Source: Isoetes taiwanensis (taxonomy: Eukaryota > Streptophyta > Lycopodiopsida > Isoetales > Isoetaceae). From it: a DNA stretch of 64,000 bases. Position 1 is the first letter of the stretch. Each line of letters opens with the position of its first letter. The stretch is taken from contig JAJEKV010000039.1 in NCBI GenBank assembly GCA_021234155.1, forward strand, positions 9,191,077-9,255,076, given 5' to 3'. The position numbers and the translations under genes are program-made. The notes beneath the pieces are model-generated. The model worked only from the letters and a program-made list of their open reading frames with translations, made no database searches and was not told the DNA's origin. Below are positions 11,801 through 25,149 of this stretch, in pieces.

Positions 11801-12035
11801 ATCTAGAGACCTGTAAGCTGGAAAATGATTTTTCTTACTCTCCTCAATTATAACTTTCAGATACTGATTTATGGCTTGTGAATGCAGGGGTATCATTAAT
11901 ACTTCAGGTTTAGTAGGTGGGGCACCTAGACGGACTATTGGTCTAGAATGGAGAACACTAGAAACAAGGTTAATAAATGAAGAAGATGCAACATCACATG
12001 GGTATGATGCTCATAGAATAGCACAACTTATGATG
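8848..12035 (+). CDS. Plant Kelch-guanylate kinase, AGK1/AGK2 type, with frameshifts
   Basis: Guanylate kinase phosphorylates GMP or dGMP with ATP. Plant cytosolic forms wrap Kelch-like repeats around the kinase. Exons by GT-AG rules: 8837-8949 (ATG 8848), 9178-9334, 9405-9457, 9721-9828, 9903-9976, 10053-10187, 10544-10908, 11187-11310, 11397-11532, 11594-11645, 11707-11812, 11888-12035. Kelch motifs: [35 protein letters not shown], then [10 protein letters not shown] after the kinase. Kinase motifs: P-loop [13 protein letters not shown]-binding SVSHTTR and DGVHYHF, then [14 protein letters not shown] and [11 protein letters not shown]. The C-terminal [10 protein letters not shown] is typical of plant AGKs. 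Oddities: single-base deletions at about 10,121-10,124 and within 10,590-10,635, and a frame problem at 11,290-11,310 unless a weak donor at about 11,300 is used. No stop codon by substitution was seen. It is either a recent pseudogene or has consensus errors. The reading can run to TAA at 12,056 or splice at 12,036. Confidence 0.85.
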
Positions 12036-12056
12036 GTAAATTGGATACGATTATAA

Positions 12057-15000
12057 TGAAGTTGGAACTGTGATGTATCCCTTTCAAAGAAATAGGTCAA
12101 CCACAATTCAAATGCCATATCATTTTTGTGCAGTCCAGATCTTTAAGGAAACTTGACTACAATGGATTTTTTCACATGTGGCCACCATAACATCATGATT
12201 TGAGCAAATTTCAATAGAGAAACCAGAAACCTACAAAACACTCCAATGCTTGGAAGCCAGAGCTGACTGGCCTTGGATTTATGAACTTAAAAAATCAACT
12301 AAAATTGTTCCTATAAAAGCAAGGGGAAAGTACCAAAACGCCTTACTTTTGCTAAAATTACCAAAATGCCCTCCAAAATAAAGAGCATTTTGGTGATATT
12401 ATAGTTTTTGTGGCTCATCAATTTCAAAAATCATCTTCACAAACATTGTAGATTACGATAAGATTTTATCAATCATTTAAATCGAACTTGCGATTCACAA
12501 CTCTTTTTAGATATTATTTGCAACACTTATTTAAAGAAGATGCCACTCTCATCTATAAGTTTTGTCAAGGGCACTTTTTTATTTGATCATTCACAAAAAA
12601 GGCATTGTTATAGCCAATCACCCTATTTTTAAGGGCAGTTAGGTGATTTTTGCAAAATGTAGTGGCCTTTTGTTAATTTCCCTCAAAAACAATGCCAATA
12701 TGTTTTTGCAAAATGTAGTGGCCTTTTGTTAATTTCCTTCAAAACAATGCCAATATGTGTCGCCAACATATTGGTTAAAATACAATACTCATCTCTACAT
12801 GTGTCCTAACCCATTTAATAAATGCATGATCTTTTGGGCCATTGCTAATGTAGACATCGTGGGCTCAAGTGCATTGCCATTATGCTACTGTCCCAGTTTC
12901 TTGAGTATGCCATATCAACAAAACCAAGATAAAGATAAGGTAGCAATTAAGCTGAATCAGATATTAAATGGAAGGCAAATATTTGCTTCATAAGAGGACA
13001 AACAAAACTGGGGGGATTTCATGAGAAATTTGGATTTTGCTTTTTAAACATTAGGGCGAACTACCTAAAAGAATAAGATTTTCTTGTGCTAGCTAAGCCA
13101 AAATCGAATGCAGGATATTAATTCGCAAAGGTCCTTTTTGTGTAAGCGCCATATGATATAGTGGGATGCCAAATTTGTCATAATGGGGATGTGCTCACAT
13201 TGACTATTGTTTTCCGATTAGTTGGCATAAAAAGATAGGGAAAATCACCAAAATACCATTAATGTTTACAAAAACTTTTTAGTAATTCAAAGGGAACAAT
13301 ATACTAACTAACTTTAGAAAATTCATGAAATGCCCCTAAGTATAGGTTTTGAGGGCATTTTGTGAATTTTAGGGGCATTTTATGAATTTTTAGAAAGTTA
13401 GGGTATTTGTGAATTTTGCAAAATTTAGGGGGTATTTTGTAGTTTTCCCCAAAACTATTCAAAATTATAAAAACCCTTGCATTTTATACTATTAGATATG
13501 TAATATTGCTTTCGAAGGGGAAAAACTTTGGCCAAGATTTGTTGCAATGTCGATCTTGAAGAATGGGATCCGGTGATGATTACCCAATGTTTTTGGCCAA
13601 GTTACCAAAAAAATATTAGACATTGAACTCATGTGTTTTGCTTGATGTATTTTATGCCTTTGGGATCGTTTCAACATGTCTTTGGCCATTCTTCTCTAGT
13701 TTATAGAGAACTTTCTGGTAGCCATTGATCTGATAATGTATACAAAGTTTAACACTAGACCTGTCTCTGGAACCATTCCTGATCCATGGACCAGAACTGG
13801 CCCACATGACCTCTCCCACTTAAACCCATATAACTCATAACAGAAATTTCGATTTTGAACTATACCACCACCATTTGAGTCTTCACTTGTTTCTTAATGA
13901 CCTCTGAGAATTTCAAGACCAATGGGGTCACCTCTACCTTGTGGTGATTGCTCAAACATTAGAGAATTTGGCAGTTTCGGCACCAGTCCAGAACTGCCTT
14001 CTTCAATTTTTCTAGCATAGAGTGACCTAAACCTTGCTAAAGTTGGAGGTATTTGCCTCAGAACACATTGAGTTTTATGTTCCCATGTTTTCTTGCTATC
14101 ATCGACATTGGTGGAAGCGCCAAACCCTATTCGGGTCAAAAAGCCGCTTGAGGGTTGAGAATTATTTTCTCTCTTATTATAACAAGTTTTAACTTAATTC
14201 TTGTGGCCATGAGTTGCTAACTATCTGAGCTATAGTCTCATGATTTTTTGAGTGTTCATAAGTCATGTTAACCTCACAATTTACTAAAAGAATCTATGAT
14301 ACGTAATGAGTGGGACACAAGTATATGTTAAAATGCTCAAATAACAACCATCCATAATACCATGAGGGTAATAAAGTGATGCATTCTACTTATATCTACA
14401 TAGAATATAACTCTTATCAACTTATATATGGGGTAACTAGTGTAACCATGCAATTTTTGGGATTAAAACATGATGTGATTTGCTTAGGATTAACACATTT
14501 AGAGAGTATAAAAGTTGAGTTAACTCCACAATTATAGCTCCAAACTCCCACAATGGTCATAGTTAGTGATGTTTATTGATGAATTAAGTGAATGTTGTGA
14601 AGTTTAGCCATGACAATATGTAATTAGACCATATGACATTATATGTATGTTTCTTTAGTTCATGGAAGAGACACTACCTTTCCCCATATAAGCCTATAAA
14701 ATAGATGAAAATGTGAACATTGACTTATATGGAGATCTATGTCCTCATTGAAAAAAAATACGAAGAAATCTGTTTATTTCTTACTAGCATACACTTTATA
14801 TCTGTGTTGCTGCTATAGTCATCTAAGTAGAATAATGTTACATGTAGGTTATCTTTCATGTATATTATATTTTTCATGGATGCGTACCTTTCTTGGCAAT
14901 ATAAATCTCTAGTTGCATGTTAAAGTAACATGTTATTTCTAAGGTTTTAATTTATATAAGCATGCATCACCATTTTATGGTCCATGAGACCAATTGTATA

Positions 15001-15600
15001 GAGCATATATCTCTCACTAGCTTTTTATCCATTTTGCCCATAGAATGATATATGGCTTTTTAGCTCGATCACATGATTTTGAAAGGTGTAAGTGGAGGTC
15101 CATGTTGGTTCAATTGGTCATAAGTACCTCATAAATTCTCGATTCTTTTGTGCTTCAATCTTACCCTTAAATTACTTAAGCTCACATAGTGAACTAATTT
15201 TCCTACGAGAATCATACAAGTAAACTATATCTTAAAGTTGAGATCAAAATTGATTAAAGTGATGTCATTATTGATTTTTAAACTTTCAATCATTTGGACC
15301 AATGATGGTCTGCAACTGGACTGCAGATAGCAGTCTATCTTGATGTTTTATAGAAAAAGTTTTTCATATTTTTCCTTGGTTCTTTTTGCATTTGTTTCTT
15401 GATATGAGATACTTCGAGGATGTGATTTTGTAAAGTCACACCTTTAAGGCACAAATCTAGAATAAACATGGAAGACATAATATAATTGATGCTATTTATT
15501 TTAATACAATCCTCAAGATAATGACCAACAGATATTTTTTGTGAACAAAGTGGTTCAGGAGCTACTCATGTCCCAAAACTCAACGTGAGACACACCCACA
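12057..15600. other. Region without recognisable gene, or long last intron
   Basis: AT-rich DNA with no recognised coding sequence. Near 12,330-12,420 and 13,240-13,450 there are several imperfect repeats of the theme GGGCATTTTGTGAATTTT. It could be the long last intron of the kinase gene or intergenic. Confidence 0.4.
12646..12755 (+). repeat. Two-copy 55-bp tandem repeat
   Basis: The unit containing TGCAAAATGTAGTGGCCTTT and AACAATGCCAATATG occurs twice in a row with few differences. Confidence 0.7.
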
Positions 15601-15602
15601 TG

Positions 15603-15812
15603 GGACCACTGTTCCTAAAAAAAAAAAAAAAAATTAAAAAAAAAAAATTATTCTTTGCCAAAAGAGTATGCACGAAGTCGTTGTTTGATCTAATTTATTC
15701 CTAAAAATTTTGCATGATTATGGTAGATTTCTATTAAGGATTATCAACTTATATTTGCTTCCATCCATACTCTTCTTTGATTATGATGATCTTTTCTCTT
15801 CCTTATTTTGGC

Positions 15813-15847
<35 letters not shown>

Positions 15848-16016
15848 ATTCTTTGCCAAAAGAGTATGCACGAGTCGTTGTTTGATCTAATTTATTCCTA
15901 AAATTTTGCATGATTATGGTAGATTTCTATTAAGGATTATCAACTTATATTTGCTTCCATCCATACTCTTCTTGATTATGATGATCTTTTCTCTTCCTTA
16001 TTTTGGCATATTATAT
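15603..16016 (+). repeat. Tandem duplication with poly-A at each start
   Basis: A unit of about 172 bp (15,645-15,818) is repeated at 15,844-16,013, with only a few one-base gaps between the copies. Each copy is preceded by a long A-run (about 15,618-15,647 and 15,820-15,844), so the unit is A-run plus 172 bp. Pairing between the A-runs is the likely cause of the duplication. Confidence 0.85.
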
Positions 16017-16811
16017 TGTTTTTCCAATACTAGCTTTGAATTGTGTTGCCATACAACTTTGGAGGTCCAGTGCAACTCCTCTTGGTGTTGATGATGGTGT
16101 AAATCATAGTCCACCAGAGGATTAAGATGAGCATAGTACTTTGGGCAAGCATTACTTGGAACTTTTACCAAATGTGGCAAACGTGTATGGATACAAAAGA
16201 AATCTCTGGTGCCATTTTAGGCCATATGTGAATGGTTAAGGGAATCTTATTGCTGAACTTTTACTTGTTCTTTGATTGTTTGGAAATAGTATTGGTTTCT
16301 TCTTCAAGAAAACTATGAGATTGTTCCGGTCTTGAAAGTTGGCGTAATGTTATGTATATGTTATTAATATAGAATACCAAATCACTGATCTATATAGTAT
16401 TGCAATGATCATATAATGTTATAATGAATGCCGAGTACAAATGGTCGAATGCTTGTAGGATGCTTGTGCATAAATGTTATGATAGCAAACGGTGGCATCA
16501 TTAATTATGGGGATGATTGTGGACATGATTGAGTTATGTTGTCCCATGTGGAGTCCCTTTCATGAAATCCTCACAGAGGAAAGGTTGCCATGTTTTCATG
16601 GAACTCAAAGAAAAGGCGTCAATTCATGATGGCATCCAGAGTTTGAGAATCAACATAAGGTTCCTCATAATGGGCCCCAAAAGTAATAGAAATCATCCCT
16701 AGCTTTACTGCAGAACCTTTAACTCCTTTTTGACATTGACACTACACTAACAAAATCATATGAAAAACATATTCTTTTTGTTCCAGTTTCTTCATTATTT
16801 TTTGTTTGCAG

Positions 16812-16850
16812 GTGCACGAGGTCTATGAATACTTTTGTGCCATGGTTTAG
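16812..16850 (+). CDS. Possible last exon of the guanylate kinase gene
   Basis: After a TTTGTTTGCAG acceptor, phase 0 reads VHEVYEYFCAMV and a stop. Joined to the donor after LMM at 12,035 (phase 0) it would end the Kelch-kinase protein, at the cost of a 4.8 kb intron full of decayed repeats. If the intron is not used, the protein ends with stop TAA at 12,056. This is inference from splice phase only. Confidence 0.25.
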   Translation: MHEVYEYFCAMV

Positions 16851-19800
16851 AGAAGACAGCCTTAGCAAGCTTTAAAAGCTTTTTATTTAAAACAATTTGG
16901 TCTTTGTAGTTTTCTCTTATAGCTGAATGATTTAGAAAATCAATTGGAGATTACTTGGTGAATGCCCACAATATAATATTATTGCCTTATAGTGCATTAT
17001 GGATTTATATTGGCCAACTTGCCTCTATTTGTGTTGCTTCTTTCTGTAACATCAATTATTTTAGAACATTTGCTTTTAATCATGTCTCTATTCAATTTAT
17101 GCAATAAGCTTACAAAATGTCTGAATTGTTGATGTTCAATGTAACAGAGGTAGCTGATGGTCTGATCAAATCTTTGGTGGATCAAATCAAGACCATGAAA
17201 GAAAGATGGGGTCAAAATGTTTGCTTCTGACTATGGCTCTCTCCGCTCTCTCAGCAAATGATTTTGTTTTCTAGGTGAGCCCTTGCTTTAATCTTCAATG
17301 TTACCGCACTTAAAATTATGCTTAAAACGTTATATAGTTAATTGTATATCATTCTAAGCTCTTAATTTTTGCAGGACAAGCTCGGAAGGGATTGGTATAA
17401 TTATTAGGGCTGATATTAATGGTGCTTTGAACTTCAATCCTATGTATACATGAGCAGCTGTGTTGGATATGAAACAACATAGACTGGAGCATATTTCTTT
17501 TCTGGACAAATTTGCTAGGCATAATGATTTGCTAACAGAGCTTATATGGATAGAACCGTTGCCTATATGGATTTATTTTTTCCATCATTTCCTCCATCTG
17601 CACTATGATTGTGACGCTGCCTGCATTTCAGAGTGGATAATGTGTGACTGGTATGTTTCTCCTAGAGTTTAAGCCTTGAAACCATTAATCTGATCAAATA
17701 CTTGGCAACGACAATCACTTGCCGCTTTTTGGCGCAGAGGCAGTCCCAAAGAAGGTACGTTCTATCTCTGAGCTTCAAATGCACCAAACTTCAAGATGTT
17801 TTTGATGGTATTATTCTGCCAAAGGTCAAAATGGGAGTGTCAAATACAGGAAGGAAATGACCGAGAAGAAAAGATTCATATTAACAGCCATCCCTTTAGA
17901 GTTACAGCACTCGATTTGGCTTCTATAGAATTCCCCTACATTTTTAGAGGTCATGTAGAGCTCAGTTTTTGTAATAGGCCTTGTAAACTGCCTAATGACT
18001 ATGCTTGTATCTTTAATTTAAGTTTTTCTTTTCTCTGACCTGGTTTGCTGACTCAATTTTTGCATTTACATGATGCCTTGGCTTTATAGCCAATATTAAA
18101 GTGGCTCTGAAGTGGCAATTTATGAAGGAGCATATACACAAGGCCCCCAAAATAAAAGTAGTATTAATTTTTTACGATAGTTTCTACATTAAACAACTAT
18201 AATAAAGTAATGTTACTAAGTGGGTTAATGTGTTGAATAACCACAGCCAATTTTTTAGCATAGTTCACCATCATGGTTCTTTCTAGTAGTTATTTTATTT
18301 AGTTTAGTACCATCTTTTATTTCTATACTTTAATTATAAAACCACTAATTATTTTGGCTTTAACTATTTGCGTAATTTAAAGTGGTTTCTTGATAAAGCT
18401 GCTGCATCTTTCCATAAGAACAGATGTGTTTCATATTATAAAATATCTAATATTTTTGTCGCATAAGTGCTAATAGTTTTTCATCAAGATGGTGACATTA
18501 AAATAATATTACTATATGTTTTATGACAAGATAATGATATTTTCGCTAATAGTTTTTTCATCAAGATGGTGATATTAAAGCAATGTAACTGTTAATGGTC
18601 TTTTGTTCAATGGTCTTTTGTTCAAGATAGGGATATTATAGTAGACATACAACCATTGCCATTTTGCAAACATAAATGATAGAAGTTTCTACATCAATTG
18701 ATATACAAAACCCGAACCATTAAGAAAATTGATGTAAGCTCTTACATTAAAAAGGATCAATTTTTTCATTGAAAACATGTGCTTACGATGAATGGGTTGT
18801 CCAACATTACTTCGATGATTTCACCCAGTTCAAAGGTCCAAGGGATTTGAACCCTGGTATTTCCATTCAACCTAAACATGAAACCCACAAAATCACAAAA
18901 GCCAAATTGAGCCACATAATAGAGCTGAATTTGATCTCATGAGAATCCTGGCAAACAGAGCCAGATTTGAACCCAACATGCCAAAATATTCAAAATTGAA
19001 TAACATACCATCACATACATAAAAGTTAGTTTGGTCTAAAGTGTTTCCAATGCAGTAATTATCTTGTAAAACAACAAAGAGAAATCTACTAATTATCACT
19101 ATAAGATTCAAATTACTAGCAATAAAAAACAAAGCAACTAGAAACCTGAAAAGAAGAGAAGAACACATCATGCATCAAATTCAGGAAGCTGTTAGTGCAA
19201 ACATTTTGCACTGAATAACCTACAACAGTGCAAAGAAACAATAAATAAACTTTACAACCAACTTTAAATAACACTTCATATAACCAACTTACAGACCGCC
19301 CTGCCTCACGAAAGCCGGAATGCTGCGCCAAATCGAGACAACCTGATATTCACAATTAATTGAGGAAGGAATGCGGGAATGTTGTGCCAAATCTAGACAG
19401 CCTGATATTCACTATTAATTGAGGCAGGAATGCCATAATGCTACGCCAGATCTAGACAGCCTATTTTTACAATTAATTGATGTGCTACTGCACGATGCTA
19501 TAACATATAAACATTCAATCTTGCCATGAAGTTTACCTGCTCCTTTCTAGTGCCATTAATATTCCAGTTATGAAACTAGTAAACAAACTCATTTTTACAT
19601 TCCATGAGCACTATTGTGGACTGAAACCCCAATTTATAAACGTGTATAACTGCGTGACAGGCTTCTAAAGAAATCTAAGAATTAACCATCAGTTTTATCA
19701 CAATCTCAAAGTCAACCAAGACCACCTCAAATACTGTTTCAAGCTGATGAATTCCTATCTTGCTATAGTAAATGAGTGCTATCCAAATGAGAAAACTTGA

Positions 19801-20763
19801 TAGTAAAAACGAAAACTTGATAGTATAAAGAAAGGTTAAAGAGAAGAACCTACCGAAAAACGAATAGTTGTAGAGACCGATAAAATGACTCAACATATAA
19901 CTTGCATTCTCCTTAATCATGTACTCAGCAAAGCAACAGTTTCTGGCACACTATCTTCTTCTTTTATCACAAAGCATGTAAAATTCAGCATTATAGTTCT
20001 TTGGCTCGTGGCTGCAGAGTGTCATTCTCCCCTCAGCTACCGAAAGAGGATAAAATCAAGCACATAGATCCGTTAAAGAAAAACACACAAACATGTAAAA
20101 AATAAGCACGCAGTTTGCACCAATGTGATGGATCCTTTCTCCTCTAGAGGCAAGAAAAGTGCCCTTGATTGCTTCTATCATGCTGATTGATCTGCATCAC
20201 AAAGGTAAGATGCTTTAAAAACCAGAGATAGAGATTGTATGCTGCTTACCAGAGTGCTGATACGACTAATTCATCTGCGCAGAAGCAGGAATAGCAAGGA
20301 AGCATCTGCAGAGAAGGAGGAAAGGAGAGAACTCGTCGCACCGGATCTGGCCGCCATTCCTTTCAGGGTTAGGGCAAAATTCTTATCAGTTCGTCCACAC
20401 TTTTTGAGGGATGTTTTCGTTATTTAAAAAATGCCCCTAATTTATTTTGTAGAATTCTAAAGGTACCCCGCTCCCTACAACATTCTGAATATACCTATGA
20501 GGTCATTATTTCCAAAAGTATCCACACAGTTTTTAGAATTTCAAAAAATGTTGTTTGTCCAATAATATGTTGTTAACAAACTAGAATGGTGGTATTATGT
20601 TCAAAACTTTTGGGTTTGTTAGAAATAGTTGGTAATGCAAGGCAAACTGGTTCAAAATTTGGAAGACCAGGGTTTAGTCTTCAGTTGCACAGTTTTGGAG
20701 CAATAACAAACCCTCTAATATGTTCAAGTTGTCAAAATTACAGTTCGAGTTGAGATTCTATTT
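16851..20763. other. Region without named gene; possible minus-strand leader near 20,350
   Basis: No protein is recognised. Acceptor-like sites with short open stretches occur on the plus strand at about 17,148 (ADGLIKSLVDQIKTMKERWG) and 17,376 (SSEGIGIIIRADINGALNF), possibly exons of one unknown gene. On the minus strand, CT-rich sequence near 20,300-20,370 with a good donor (CTCTG/GTAAGC, at about 20,250) and a matching acceptor (GATGCAG, at about 20,194) looks like the leader of a gene read leftwards. I could not follow either one. Confidence 0.3.
19312..19480 (+). repeat. 59-bp tandem repeat, three units
   Basis: Three units with the shared core AATCTAGACAGCCTGATATT and AATTAATTGAGG follow each other at a 59-bp period. 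The units differ at several positions, so the array is not recent. Confidence 0.8.
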
Positions 20764-22374
20764 TTATTTGAGTGACTTTAACAAAAAATCGATGAATTCG
20801 ATAAGTCTTCTTGGGGTCAAAAATCTAGTCAGACTAAAATGGAAGGAGAGCATGATGTACTTCAAAATATTGGAGTCCTCTATGGAAGTGTTATAGTTGT
20901 AATAGCCTAATGTGCAATTTGCTATTTTGAAGTTCAAGTCCACGCGAAGAGTGTTCCCATGCAAATGGCTTTGCTTGGCAGAGTAGTTGCGCTCAGCAGA
21001 ATTGAGTTTCCGGCTGGCATATCTGTTTGGTTTGTCAATGTGCGCATCATATTCTTGAGAAAGAACAGCTCCAATAGCAAACGCCGAGACATCGACATGA
21101 ACATGAAAGGGCTTGTCCCATTGAGGAGGAACAAGAACCGGGGCCTGAGTAAGCAAGAGCTTCAACTGTTGAAAAGCAGCATCCGCCTGGGAATTCTAAG
21201 ACCAGGTGGATTCATCACCCGTGAGTTTATGAATGGGATCTGCAATGGCTGCAAGTCCAGGAATGAAGGTGGAGTAATAATTGACCTTACCCAGGAAAGA
21301 GCGTGTCTCCTTGATATTGGCCGGGTGCTTGAGCTTTGAGCACACAACCCGATTTTGGCGTGATCCGTGGTGATACCGCTTTGTCGACAACGTGTCCTAA
21401 CAACACCAAGTGACTTAAAAAGGTGCATTTCGGGATTGAGACTAATGCCGGACTCATCACATTTCTGAAAGACTAGTTCCAATTTATCCAAATGGTCAGC
21501 CATGGAACTGTAGGCAGAGAAGTCATCTTGAAAAATTTGCAAAAAAGGATTATTCTTCATAAAATCATGAAAAACTGAGAGCATGATACGTTGAAACGTG
21601 GATGGAGAGTTTGATAATCCAAAAGGAACCACCTTGTAGGCAAAAAGTGACTTCTTACGGGGTGGTGAAAGTAGTCTTGAGTTGATCGATTCTTTGATTG
21701 AGATCCGATTGTAGCCGTAAAAACCATCCATGAAGGAGTACATCTCATGTCCAAAGAACCTCTTCCGTAACCGGGTCCGTGAAGGGAAGTGGAAAATGAT
21801 CACGCCCGCGGGGCTGATTGAGCTAGTAGTCACGCAAACGCGGATCTTACCATTGTATTTGAGTGCAATGACGATGGGGCTCACCCATTCGTAATGTTTG
21901 ACCTCATAGATCAAACCGCAGCAAGGAGTTTGTCAATTTCCCGCCTTGACGCGATCACGGTAATTGGGGTTGAGCCGTGCATCGCGTTGCTAGACCGGAC
22001 GTGCATCGAACTTGGTAGGAATAGTGAGTTCCCCAAGATTTTGTTGATCCCAGAAGATCTCGTAGCTCCGGGCAAAAATGTGTTTGAACTTTTGAAGAGC
22101 GTGACGACCTGATACGATAGGGGGTGCGGAAGATTTGGCGGCAATCGGACAAGGCGATTGTTGCCTCGTCCACAATCTCGACTTGAGTGCGAATATGGGG
22201 ATAACTTCCGTTTCCGGACAATGTGAGCGAGGGAGGTTGAAGCATAACGAGGATGCGTTGCACTCTGCGTGGTGAAAAGAGAGGTTGCTTGAGTTTCATC
22301 AGCGAGGTTGCTTCATGGGCGTGTACATCTACGGGGGAAGGCAGGAGTTCCGGCATCGAAAAGTGATCAACCAC
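20764..22374 (-). pseudogene. gypsy reverse transcriptase and partial RNase H
   Basis: Reverse transcriptase motifs appear in order on the minus strand: EWVSPIVIALKYNGKIRVCV, YSFMDGFYGYNRI, PFGLSNSPSTFQRIM and IFQDDFSAY, where the catalytic YxDD is FQDD. The connection to RNase H follows (DVSAFAIGAVLSQ near 21,060-21,110). At least three frame changes separate these blocks. Integrase is absent. Confidence 0.75.
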
Positions 22375-22628
22375 GTTGGGATTGCAAGGAGCGGGTAAGG
22401 GTCAAGCAAAGCAGCCACAGCCTGGTCACGATCAAAGTCATTTCTCCCCAAGGATCAGCATATTGGGGGGGTAGGGATGAGGCGGAACTTCAGCTGGTGG
22501 AGCCTGAACGTGATAGATATTCCGGCGTCCTCCGTCGATTAATGGGGAGAGAGGGTTCAGCATTGTCGACGGAAATGATTTTGCCTGTTTCCAAGTCCAT
22601 GGTGGCATTAAGGTGATCATCGTGATGA

Positions 22629-23181
22629 CTAAGCGATCCGTGGCCCGAAGAATGGATACTCTTGGCTGGCGGAGAAAAGGTCTGCCGACCAACATTTCAT
22701 AATCACTTGGATCTTCTCAGCCTTTCCAAACACCAAATTCCATGGAGAATCTGAGATCACCAATGTTGATGTGAAGAAGAGGCGTGACGCCTTGAGGTCG
22801 CGTGATATGGCCATTGGCCAATTTGATGTCATATGGGGCACGCGATAGAGTTGTTTGATGCCCATTTGTTTTGCGGAGTTTATCAGTGATGAGATTGACC
22901 GCGCTACCTCCGTCAATTTGAACATGATTGACTTGTTGATTGCCCACCGTGGCATGTACAGAGTGGGAGTAGAGGTAGCAACAGCCCCAACCAAAACAAA
23001 TGGAAGTGGTAAGCGGTCCTTGAGAGCGGGGATGAGTTTCAAAATGGTGGCCAAGCTTAAAGGAATTTTGATTTTTGCTAGCTCCTCTTGGAGTTCCAGA
23101 GGCACATGAGAAAAAGGATCCTTTGGATCCACAGTGCGAGAGTGCGTGGTAATGAAGCGGCAACTTTTTTGAGTAGGTCAA
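22629..23181 (-). pseudogene. gypsy aspartic protease
   Basis: The fragment carries QIDGGSAVNLI, the retroelement protease active-site motif with a D-G-G-S version of the usual D-T/S-G, followed by ANGHITRPQGV and INIGD, the rest of a plant gypsy protease fold. It is spread over two overlapping frames, so it is broken. Confidence 0.65.
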
Positions 23182-23828
23182 CCTCGGCGGCTATATTTGG
23201 ATGGGGTGCGAGGCGTGGAGGTTGAGGCGTGGAAGGCTTCTTGTCTTTGTTGAGCTTCGAGTAGTGGCATGAACATTAGCCAACGTCGCGGCCTTGGAGT
23301 TTGCATGAGGTTCAAAATGCTTTGGCGAACTTTAGGCATAACATGCGGCATGAGTTTCTCCAAGTCGGGTGCAAAGTGAACCTTTTTTCTTCTTCATGAG
23401 GAATGGTGTCAACGGCAAAGGCGGGTTGCGTGCCATTAGGAATAATGGTTAAGGGGCGTGGCCCGGTGCGGCGTGAAACCAAACCAACCCGGTTTGATGG
23501 CTGATTGGAGGATTAAGAGCCGAAAAATTTCTTCCTGTGCTTGTTGATCCTTCTGAGGTTGAGTGGCAGGAGCTAGTTGATAGCGTGATTGCTGAGGCGC
23601 GCGAGGTGGCTTCCGAAGAAGAGGGGACGCGGGCCTTGTTTGCCATTAGCAATCCGAGTTGGTAAGCCGTGAGGCGGACCGATGTGGTCTCGATTTGTGC
23701 GTGAAATTTTTGAACTTGTGGAAGTTGAGGACACGCCCGTGGTGGTATGACCCCATTCTTGACCGGTGATAACACCGAAGCTTTTGAAGGATCAAAAGGA
23801 GGGCGTGTGTTGGGTCCCCGTTGTTGCT

Positions 23829-25080
23829 CTATATTTGATAGAGTTGATTGGGTTGCGCTGCGGTGGTGGGCTGCTGATATTGCGATTGGTGCTGAGGTGT
23901 TGTTTGCACTTGATAAACCATCTTGTTGCGGAAAGGTGTAGGATGAGTGCGAGTGCACTCTTCCGTGGCATGATTGCACATGTTGCATCTTTTACACCCA
24001 ATGGCCAAGTGGCCTTGATATTTGCAGATATGGCACCAGATCTGACTGCGCTGCGGATTGGCGTGTTGAGGTTGAACAGCAGTCTGTGGAACCATGACGG
24101 GTGGAATGAAAGGGAGCTCCTGAAGAGCCACGCCACGTGAGGAAACATTGACGGAGTGATTGACAAGATCGATAGCCTGTTCCAAAGTCTTTGGGCGTAG
24201 GTATTCAGTCATGAGTCGGATAGCTGGAGGAAGTCCTTGGAGAAACCAGACCAAGATCTGGCTCTGTGTGGGGTACTCCTTGAGCTTGCTGAGCAGAATG
24301 TGAAGTCGATCTGCAAAATCCCTGGCAGACTCCGTGGGCTCTTGTTGAAGGTCATTGAGTTGCTTGAGATGAAGCTGATCATCATCCGTGGTCCCATAGT
24401 GAGAAAGAAAAGCAGTTCTCATTTCTGACCAATCTTGTTTCTAGTGGCTTTTGTTGGACATGAGCCATTGATGAGGGGAGCCACGCAGTGTGGTGGAAAA
24501 GATGTGGAATTTCAGTTGAGGTTGCGCATGACCATTCAGGACAGCCAGAGCCTCAAATTCTTCCATGTGGGCCTGAGCACTTTGGTCTAAAGGTTTGCCT
24601 TTCGTGTTGCCAAAGGTGGGATAAGTCAGCTTAAGGGTCTGAAAGGTAGAGGTGAAAGTGCTTGGCTGGACAGGAACGGTATAGTGAGCATATTGAGGTG
24701 GAGTTGGAGGTGGTATGGTGTCGGAAAGACCCTGCTGAAGGGGTGGCTGAGGTGGAGGTACTGGAGGTGCCTGATCATTGGTTTTGAGGTCTGTAAGATT
24801 GTAAACAGGAAGAGCGGTGGGAAAGGTAGGGAAAAGGTAGGGAAGGGAAATTCTTGTGGAGGAGCAAAAGAGACATGTGGATATCCTTGCCCACCCGGGG
24901 GAGATGATGGTTGTGAAGGCAGAGGCGTATGGCCAGACGAATGATGGATGTAGGCATGTTCTGGGGTATGAAAGTAAGGTTGAGAAGGTGGAGCCTGATA
25001 GGGCTCCTGATAGTGATGAGGTGATCGAGGTCAGGAGCAATGTTTGCACGCTTGAGGTGGGGAATTTGGACGAGACATGA
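23829..25080 (-). pseudogene. gypsy gag
   Basis: Gag packs the element RNA. After a proline-rich start (PPPQPPLQQG, PPPTPPQYAHY) comes a capsid-like region (HMEEFEALAVL, LRGSPHQWLM, then SARDFADRLHILLSKL and FLQGLPPAIRLM) and a CCHC zinc knuckle CHICKYQGHLAIGC at about 24,000, followed by a second, incomplete Cys/His cluster. A TAG interrupts the frame at about 24,441 between LMSNKSH and KQDWSEM; the same frame continues on both sides. The N-terminal part is in another frame. Confidence 0.75.
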
Positions 25081-25149
25081 CACGAGGGTAAGAAAAAGGA
25101 ACAAAAGAGAACAATGAGAGGAAAATGATAAGCTTCCTTGATATCAATG

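Noticed and set aside
17376-17453. SSEGIGIIIRADINGALNF resembles the C-terminal end of TnpB/Fanzor nucleases (R-D/A-D-x-N-x-A-x-N).
   Set aside because: No zinc-finger cysteine pairs or other RuvC motifs are visible upstream, and a short match after a possible splice acceptor is not enough.
20100-20230. Minus-strand frame MIEAIKGTFLASRGERIHHI as the start of a small conserved protein.
   Set aside because: The first residues recall the TFIIH subunit TFB5, but the similarity stops after seven residues and no continuing exon was found.
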